This document shows, piece after piece, positions 56,723 to 64,000 of a stretch of DNA of 64,000 nt. Location of the stretch: positions 675,741 through 739,740 of the forward strand of contig NW_027192199.1 in the NCBI RefSeq assembly GCF_041956535.1, read 5' to 3'. Every line of letters begins with the position of its first letter. Within the stretch, counting starts at the first letter, position 1. The position numbers and the translations under genes are program-made. The stretch is from Calcarisporiella thermophila CBS 279.70 (lineage: Eukaryota; Calcarisporiellomycota). The notes below the pieces were generated by a model that saw nothing but the letters and a program-made list of their open reading frames with translations, did not search any database and had not been told where the DNA came from.

Positions 56723-58626
56723 ATGGTGAGATTGACTTATATTCAACGCCTCCAATACTTCATCGGTGGACCCGATTTTATTTGCTTACTTTTCCAAATA
56801 GGCAAGCCCAAACACCTCCTCTGAAAGATACACGATTCTCCAACGAGTCGGTTCTGGTTCGTTTGGAACCGTTTTCAAGGCCTTCGACACGAGAACACGA
56901 CAAGTGGTGGCAGTCAAGATGATCGATCTCGAGGAGTCAGAGGATGATATCGGTGAGATACAGCGTGAGATTGCAATGCTGTCGCAGTGCCGCTCACCGT
57001 ACATTGTTGACTACTACGAGTCGTTTGTGAAACACCACCAGCTGTGGATAGTGATGGAGTTTATGGGAGGCGGCTCTTGTTTGGATCTAGTAGGTTGACG
57101 AAAATGTCTAGTCTGTCGGTTTTGTCTCCTTCTGGACCATTCATTCCCTCTTCTATTTTCGATTCTATTTTAAGCTGGGACAAGGAGCCTTTTGCGAGGC
57201 CCAAATAGCGGTTATCTTACGCTCGATTCTCCTGGGCCTCGATTATCTCCACTCACAGGGAAAATTGCATCGTGATGTGAAAGCAGCCAATGTGCTGTTA
57301 TCCACTGATGGGAGAGTGAAGTTGGGTAAGCGGATTGTACTTTCATTGAATCTACACCTCTTTTTTATTTTTAACTCTCTTGGTTGTGATGATTGTTTTT
57401 TTTTAAACTCTGATTCATATTTTTTTTTTTCTGGCTGTTATGAGACAGCCGATTTCAGCGTTGCATCGCAACTATCGAGTCAGAAGAGTCGCCGGAGTAC
57501 TATGGTCGGCACACCGGTAAGACTGCTCCCTTTTTTCTGTTTCAATCCTCTATTTTCTATCTTGTTTCTCAACATGGACGATGGGAGTTAGCTCTGGATG
57601 GCGCCGGAGGTAATTTGCCGTTCAGGTTATAATTCATCCGCAGATATCTGGTCCTTGGGCATCATGGCGATTGAGCTGGCGCATGGCGTCCCACCTTTCT
57701 CAGGAAGCGACCATCACCCGCTCAAGGTCCTCCATGCAATTGTCCACTCTCCTCCCCCTACACTGGAGGGCAAGTTTTCGCGAGAATTCAAGGAATTTGT
57801 TGCACTTTGTCTCGCCAAAAAATCCAAAAAGGTAAGAGGCATCTACGCAAGGATTTGTAGGTGATGTATTTCTTATTTTTGTATTGACACACTTGGTGCA
57901 GCGGCCAACGGCAAGGCAGCTCCTTTCGCATCGGTTTATCACGCAGGCAAACAAGCCAGCCATTCTACAAGAGCTTATTGAACGAGCTTCTTTGCAGGGA
58001 ATGGAAGCCAATTGGAAGGATAGTTTGTATGAGAGCAGTATCAAGTAATGCGCCTAGGCGTTATCATTTTAAGATGGTTTGAAATTTAAAACTGGAATTC
58101 TACTGCAATACAGTGGCTATTTCGACTCCACTTGGGATTTCACCGCTTCTGCAAAGCAATCGGCCTCTAATCCCAACAGCCCCAAGGTTCCAAAAATTCA
58201 CAGACCAACTGCCAAGCTTGTCCTCGAGAGCTTTCCTTCATTGCCTGGCGGAAGTGTCTCATTGAAGATGAGTAAAATTAATTCTATCAGCTCAGGAAGT
58301 CTCTCTGAAGAGCTCGAACTAGCAGCAGGGGATGAGGAGGTCGAGACAGGCAAGCGGCTTGTGGAGGAGGTGCTGTTCCCAGTGATAAGCAAGGTGAGTT
58401 AGAGCCATCTCAAAGAACTCCTCCCTATTCCAAAAGGAAGGGCTAAGATGAATCCATATGTAATTAGATGCAATGTGAAGAATGGACAGGCGGTTCATCC
58501 GATGGTTTTGTGCTGGTAAAGCGAGGGATGCAAGTGCTCCATGAGTCGGATCCCAGAATAGTCTATCGGATGGCTTGTAGTATTGCCGAGAAAATGGGCG
58601 AGCAGGGCTTTGTCACGTTCGTGTGA
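56723..58626 (+). CDS. GCK-family STE20-like protein kinase with DFS in place of DFG
   Basis: Eight exons: 56723-56725 (ATG only), 56802-57089, 57175-57325, 57448-57516, 57593-57831, 57902-58044, 58114-58393, 58468-58626; 443 residues. P-loop GSGSFGTV (18-25), Lys40, Glu57, catalytic loop [10 protein letters not shown] (D131), APE as MAPEV, and VGTPLWMAPEV are intact. The magnesium-binding DFG is DFS (149-151, ADFSVASQL), so activity may be altered. The kinase fold resembles GCK-III/Sps1/Nak1 kinases ([17 protein letters not shown]). The C-terminal part includes a hydrophobic/acidic region resembling the dimerisation tail of GCK-III. The first coding exon as ATG alone is inferred from a GTGAGA donor and the in-phase acceptor at 56801. 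Confidence 0.9.
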
Positions 58627-59213
58627 CTGTGAATGACAGTCTGTGGGGATGCATATGAAAAAGATCAGTGTGAAACTCAAATTTCTGATGTCGCCAACAC
58701 CGTTAATTAAAGGAAATGGCATCCCGGGCGAGAAACCTGGGGTCTGCCTTTATTTGTTAGCTTGTACTCTTGATTCTGGGCATTTTAGTTTTTGATAGTG
58801 GGATTTTGGGGGAGATTACGCTCAAATGGTCTTATCGCTTCCCCCCCCCTTTGCATCCGGAAATCTCGCTTCGGGGTTGTCAAAGGACAATATCGCCGAC
58901 CTGCAATAGAAAACTGGCTCTTTCTCATCTGTCATCTATTGCAATTAATAGGATCCCTTCCGGATATTGTTTTCCTTCCAATTCCACTTATTATATTTAA
59001 TAAGAGTTGAAAAAAACAGCAGCGTCAACAAAGCTTCTCACACAGCCGGATGCGACTTTAGCAAATAATTAAAGTTTCTCTCTCCTCCTTTTTTCTTGCT
59101 ATTCTTCTCTGTTCTTCTCGCCTTCATTCAAACTTTTCTTATCTACTTTTTTTGCTGTTTTTCTGTCATTTCAGTAGTACGCCGGCTATAGAATCCACAC
59201 CGACGCCATCAAC
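58627..59213. promoter_or_regulatory. Intergenic, upstream of the elongase gene
   Basis: About 590 bases. Contains a C run at 58842 and a T/C-rich stretch (59080-59160), a likely promoter or leader. No gene seen. Confidence 0.4.
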
Positions 59214-60297
59214 ATGTCGAACCAAACATTCTTTTTGTCCACCGATGCTCAGGACAGCGTGCAAGCGACCCTTTCACTTCCTAATGGCGTTCCGTTCCCT
59301 GAATGGTACACTTTCTTTATGGATTACCGCACCCCAACCATCATAGCTGCACTCTATGCCACCGTGGTCCATTTTATCAATTCGCGCCTTCCTCCGCGGC
59401 AGACTGCCGCTAGACAGCCCTCCTCTCGCCCCTTCAAAGCCTTCGTTTTCGCTCACAACCTAGCCTTGTGCATATTCTCAATTATTGTTTGTCGAGGGAT
59501 TAAACGGGGCCTTCAGGAGAGCTGGAGCCACTACGAGGGCCGCGTGCACGACTGGGTAGGATATGGATGCCGTAGCTCTTTTTTTTTTTTTCCTTTGTTT
59601 CTCTGCTCTTTCTCTATCTTACTGCTTTTCGTAACTGTTTGCCGCGGCGCTTATCTTACCTCCTCGATTTCCCCCATTTCTCTTAGTATTGTGACACGGA
59701 CAAATTCCTGTTTGAGCGGGCCTACAATTCCCTGGGCTATTGGGGATACCTGTTCTATCTTTCCAAATTCTACGAGATTATCGACACCGTGATTATCCTG
59801 CTCAAGGGCCGGCGCTCGTCAACTCTCCAAACGTACCATCACACCGGCGCAATCCTGTGCATGTGGGCAGCAATGAATTATATGGCCATTTCCGTGTGGG
59901 GCTTTGTTCGTGAGTCTTGACCTCTCCTTCCCACCCTTGACCTCACCCGACTAACTCCCCATGCTGCCTCTTCTCTTTCCCCTTCCCATCCTCTCCTCTC
60001 GCACTCACACCCCATCCAGAAATCAATAGCTTCATCCACAGCGTCATGTACTTCTACTTTGCTCTCACGTCCATCGGCCTCTATCCCCCCGGAAAGAAGT
60101 ACATCACCACCATGCAGATCACCCAGTTCCTTGTTGGCATTGGAATCGCCCTCAGCTCTGTGCTCATTCCCAAATGCGTGACCGCCCCAGGCTCGCGCTT
60201 TGCAGTGTGGCTGAACATCGCTTATCTCATTCCACTGACCTATCTATTCTTCGACTTTGCAATAAGAAGCTACGGCCGAAAGGCGAAGAGGCAATGA
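59214..60297 (+). CDS. ELO-family fatty acid elongase
   Basis: Condensing enzyme of very-long-chain or polyunsaturated fatty acid elongation in the ER. Exons 59214-59555, 59687-59909, 60020-60297; 280 residues. Several membrane helices and the family blocks LSKFYEIIDTVIILLKG, TLQTYHHTGAILCMW and NSFIHSVMYFYFAL. The catalytic histidine box HxxHH is QTYHH here (Q162, H165, H166), with Gln in place of the first His. That form occurs in some PUFA elongases. The end is basic (GRKAKRQ), a possible ER-retention signal. Confidence 0.93.
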
Positions 60298-61120
60298 GAG
60301 CGGGCAGCGAGCAGGGTTGTGCCACGGAGCGGGGAGACAACGACAATCTTCCACCCACGGAAACAGGTCGAATGTTTTCCATTCCTCCTACTCCATTCTA
60401 TTGTTTATTCTTGTTTTATTAATATAAATATTCACACTCTACTCTTCATTTTATCCTCTCCTAAACCAAACTCGCTTTAACCTGATATAGAGGAGAAAAC
60501 ATCTTCACCGAAAGGGGATTCAGGATTTCCCAGAATCTCAAAGGTGAATGGTCCATTGGGTACTAGTGATTGATAAAGAGCTCGGCTTGAATTGGAAAAG
60601 TTAAGGGCCCTCGAAGTTAGCGTTGGCTCACTGTAGACGAGGCGATTGGGGAAAAAAGTTGGATTTGGTTTTCCTTTCCACTTTAGTCTCTTCATCACAA
60701 AAGGTAAAACAATTTCAAGGAATAGTCTATTGATACAACTGGGTTCACAATGGATGAGTTGCAAAAAATAAGCATTATGGTATTAAATGAGAAATAAGAG
60801 CATGCCAAAAGAAAAAAAAAAGATATGTGGAAAATAAGGACCAAGAAGAGTAAAGTACTTTTAATTAGAAAAAAAAAAAGAGGTAACAAAACGAGTAAGA
60901 GGCAAAGCAATAGAAAAGCAAAAGATGCACAATGAATAGAAAAACTATAAGCACACAATAAACAAAACATTCGAAATCCAATGGTATCTAGAGTACCCTC
61001 CCATAACTTGGCGCAGACATAGTGAAATGCGGTGTAGGCCAGAGCACGTAAAAGGGCGTAGGATGACGAAGAAAGCATCGCCTATTATTAACAGCGACAG
61101 CAATGAATTGTTCGCTTCCA
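60298..61120. other. Convergent 3' region
   Basis: Between the elongase stop and the kelch gene stop. AATATAAATA and poly-A runs near 60871. No gene seen. Confidence 0.45.
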
Positions 61121-63149
61121 TTACCTTCGACTGCTACTGGAATTTCGAGAGGACGCATCGTTTGAACTGGCCTCATCCGGATTGGTGACATACAGCCGTT
61201 GCCGCGGGACGAAAAAGCTTTGCACCCCAACATCGTAGTCCCGGATGGTCATCTCCAGAGTGTCTTCTATGCTTGTGTTCTCATTCTCAAGCGTGTCGGG
61301 TTCTGGCGGAGCAACAGAAGGCGGAGGAGCCGGAGGGGACAAGGCGATTCGCTTCACCGGTCTCCTCGGAATGGCAAGCACCGGAGCTGCTAATCTTGGC
61401 GGTTGCGGCGGGACTGCCTGTGTCTGTGGAGGCGGTGTAACAAAAGACACGGTGCGTCGTGGTGGATCTATAGGGGGTTGGTAAATGTGAAAGGAGGACA
61501 TGGTATTGTACTGGTGGGCCTTTATATCGGTCATGGAAGGGGCAGTCCGCCATTTCCATCTACGACGGGCCCAGTAGCCCACGGCGCCGAGCGCAGCCAC
61601 GCCCGCGAGCGTACCAATGACAGAGCCGGCAATGGTGCCCACCGAGGGAGAGGGGAGGATCGAGGATGGCAAAGGAGAGGATTGGGAGGAGGACGAGGAG
61701 ATGGAAGAAGAAGAAGAAGGGGAGGATAGCGGTGAGGAGGGTGGGGAGGCGGGAGGATGACTCTGCAAATCCGGTTGATTTGGGTTGACAAGGAGATCGG
61801 GAACGTATTGTTGCGACCATGCCCAGGTCAAAGTGTCGAGAACATAGAGAGAATTATCGCCCTTTTCGCCCTCCATATACCCTGCCACAAACAACTTCAA
61901 TATGGCACGAAACCAAGATAAAAAGCAATATAGGCCAGAGATTTACCAAAAGCACAGAGCATTCGTGTCCCAGCAATGTTGCATGTGTGCGTGTACCTTC
62001 CCGGCGGTATGTTGCCCTGGGGAGTCGGAAAACTCCATCGCATCGGAAGCTTAGTGGTATCCAAGACGGCAATATCATTGTAGTACTCTGCGAATTTTTG
62101 GTCGGTGCCTCCAAAGACAATGATTTTTCCATCTGAGGCTAGTAGTCGAATAAGAAAGAATAGGTCAGCCAAATGTTTCTTCGCCATGATAGAAAGATGG
62201 ATAGACACTTACTCGCTACCGCAGTGTGATCTCTCCTTGGTTTTGGTGTTGCTCCCGAGGAGGTCTATGTGGTAAAAAGCAAGGTGAGCCGAATTTTTTG
62301 AGATCATTCCACTCCATCGACTGCGCTAAAGGCCCTACCATCAGAGTCCAGCTTCCGGTGTTGGTATCAAACACATATATCACCGACATATCCACCATGT
62401 GAGTACCATCGTATCCCCCTAGCACATACATCTTACCATCTTGCGTCAAGGTCGCCGTATGGTGACTGCGCGGGGTAGGTACATCTCCGTTTACCACCGC
62501 GGTTGACCACGAGCTGTCTACAGGTTGGAGAACAAGCACTTCATTGCCCGCCAGAGAGGTAGTATTCGTCCGGACCATTCCTCCAAAGATAAACACTCGC
62601 CCTTCGCGGGACACGGCAGTCTGCTCGAAATGGCGAGAAGGCTGGGGGGTAGTGGGGGTAGAGTGCGACCAGCGTTGAGTATCGAGGTCAAAAGAATAGA
62701 GCAAATCAGGGATATCCGAGGACCCGTCGATATCCCCCCCAAAGACGCAGAGGGACCGCGACAGGGCCACCATGCTATGAAAGGCTAGTTTCGGGCCAGT
62801 TGTGTCTGTGACATCTTCCCAAGGTGGATCGGATGTGGAAAATGGGGATTCCAGGTTAATGACGAGCAGGCTGTTGGTATTGTGTGTTTCATTATTCTCC
62901 ACGATCTTCCCCCCGAATATATATAATCTAGTTGAGGTTGAGCCAGAGGAAAGAGGATACGTTAGATATCAGCATGTCTTAATTATTGCTTTGCAAAAAA
63001 AAAGTATATAAAGGCGTCATTTACTTGTTGTCGCTTATGGCCGATGAATGCCCCCAACGACTTATGGGCATCAGAGCGACAATGAATGGCAAGCAGCTCC
63101 ACCACGATACTATCACCCCGAATGAGACAAATTTTGAACAGCAATGCAT
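61121..63149 (-). CDS. Kelch-repeat type I membrane protein
   Basis: Exons (minus strand) 63149-63025, 62927-62339, 62264-62213, 62138-61947, 61881-61121; about 572 residues. A hydrophobic N-terminal signal (SFGVIVSWWSCLPFIVALMP) leads into kelch repeats with the pattern RWGHSSAI..NKLYIFGG, FHSMVALSRSLCVFGG, FEQTAVSREGRVFIFGG, RSHHTATLTQDGKMYVLGG and RDHTAVATSDGKIIVFGG. A single membrane helix (GSVIGTLAGVAALGAVGYW, about residues 398-418) and a Pro-rich cytoplasmic tail follow. Such proteins form large families in some early fungi. Surface or secretory location is inferred from the signal and anchor. Confidence 0.9.
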
Positions 63150-63618
63150 GTTCAAACGCTCACAAACGAAAAACAGCTACCGATGCACAATGTCACGTTA
63201 GGAAGACAAATCAAAATGAAGATAGTGTCGTTGATATCAAAAGTAGGTCCATAGGGAAAAATTTCAATCATGCCTCGAATTGAAACGCACGGTTAATCTT
63301 TGAAGTTAGCACAAATTGGGAAAAAAATTCATATTGAAGGGTGACGTAACAGTCCTATTTATTATTTGACAGGGTTTATTAAGTGACAACAAAATATTTT
63401 GAAATTAGATATCAGCGAGAGAGGGAAAAAGGGATTTAAACAATCGGAAATGTCTACACAACGGCCAAAAGGCTGAGATGAGTCGGTCAGGGGAAGGTTA
63501 GAAAAGGTGAAAAAAATAAAGCGAAAAAAAAGTCTATCATCAAAAGAGGGTGGTATATATATATTGGTCGAGAGAGAGGTAGAGATGGTGAAATGAAAGA
63601 ATAGATAAACAAAAATGT
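63150..63618. other. Intergenic, upstream of the kelch gene
   Basis: No gene seen. Contains a TATATATAT patch at 63555. It lies between the kelch start and the 3' end of the next minus-strand gene. Confidence 0.4.
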
Positions 63619-64000
63619 CTAAGCAGACTCCTTGGATAGAGCATTATAGAAAGCGTCTGCAATCAAACTATGTACATAGGCTAATGGCAGAGTAAAGATC
63701 TAAGTAAACATACATCTCTTAGGGAAAAAGGGATAAAACGAGACTTACTTGTTGGATGAACATAGTCCCAGAATAAATATTTTTCTGGCTCTGCGCATTT
63801 ACCGAAATCGTTCACACACGCACTTGTCACATTGGTCAGCCCGAACTCCTGCGGAGAATAATGAAACTGCTCAAACAGCGAGTGAGCGTCAAACACTTGC
63901 ACATTAGCATCCGGGTGTTGCAGAACAAACTCCCGCATTGCCTGCTCAAGCAGTGAATTGTATCTAATGATGCATTCTCCAAATAGTTCCAATATAACCG
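63619..64000 (-). CDS. SGNH/GDSL-type hydrolase, C-terminal part (gene runs off the window)
   Basis: 3' portion only. Exons 64000-63749 (open at the window edge) and 63680-63619. The end reads VNDFGKC, KYLFWDYVHPT, then after the intron TYVHSLIADAFYNAL. The D..HP dyad (catalytic Asp-His of block V) is present in DYVHPT. The block I Ser is outside the window. An acceptor at 63681 gives the family-like HPTTYVH join; the nearer acceptor is out of phase and would stop early. Probably a secreted or lysosome-type lipase/esterase of the GDSL class. Confidence 0.85.

Noticed and set aside
1-64000. CRISPR arrays, prophage or operon structure
   Set aside because: None seen; the window is eukaryotic with spliced genes.

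Overview
The window looks like nuclear DNA of an early-diverging fungus (zygomycete or chytrid grade). Gene content is fungal: a Chs5-type exomer subunit, a Bem1-type scaffold, tricalbin, a Gcn4-like bZIP and C2H2 factors. Introns are short (about 55-90 nt) and numerous. Several genes are unusual or absent in Dikarya models, including a TBC1D31-like WD40/TBC protein, an ornithine decarboxylase antizyme, a GLTSCR-domain protein, a GH9 cellulase and an LRR pseudogene. I cannot name the species. All exon models were joined by hand from GT-AG signals, reading phase and remembered protein families; no search was run.

Layout. 0-13.4 kb is a dense housekeeping block: TBC1D31-like, dolichol kinase, MOB4/phocein (+); Chs5, Sft2, GLTSCR-domain protein (-); antizyme (+); ribosomal protein uL14/RPL23 (-). 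14.7-23.4 kb holds a C2H2 factor, a small acidic protein, a cluster of small cysteine-rich secreted proteins with a degenerate third copy, F-actin capping protein alpha (+) and eIF4E (-). 23.9-32.8 kb holds a nine-exon tricalbin, an unrecognised acidic protein and a Gcn4-like bZIP with upstream ORFs. 34.7-40.6 kb is a low-complexity, repeat-rich island with inverted tRNA-Asn genes, a tRNA-like gene without a recognisable anticodon loop, a frameshifted LRR pseudogene, diverged duplicated remnants, an 808-base assembly gap and tRNA-Phe. 41-53.5 kb holds a G3BP-like protein, the Bem1-like scaffold, a membrane-anchored GH9 cellulase, a WD40 protein, MPDU1-like protein and a second C2H2 factor. 56.7-64 kb holds a GCK-type kinase with DFS in place of DFG, an ELO elongase, a kelch membrane protein and the 3' end of an SGNH hydrolase.

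Shared themes, probably coincidental in position: dolichol-dependent glycosylation (dolichol kinase, MPDU1), polarity and cell wall (Bem1, Chs5, capping protein), and ER-membrane or lipid work (tricalbin, Sft2, elongase). The most notable feature is the antizyme gene. A spliced ORF1 ends at TCC-TGA at 11596-11601, and a +1 shift there continues into an antizyme-like domain, giving a predicted 225-residue protein. This fits programmed +1 frameshifting. The main alternative is a tandem 3' splice site 7 nt downstream that would remove the need for it.
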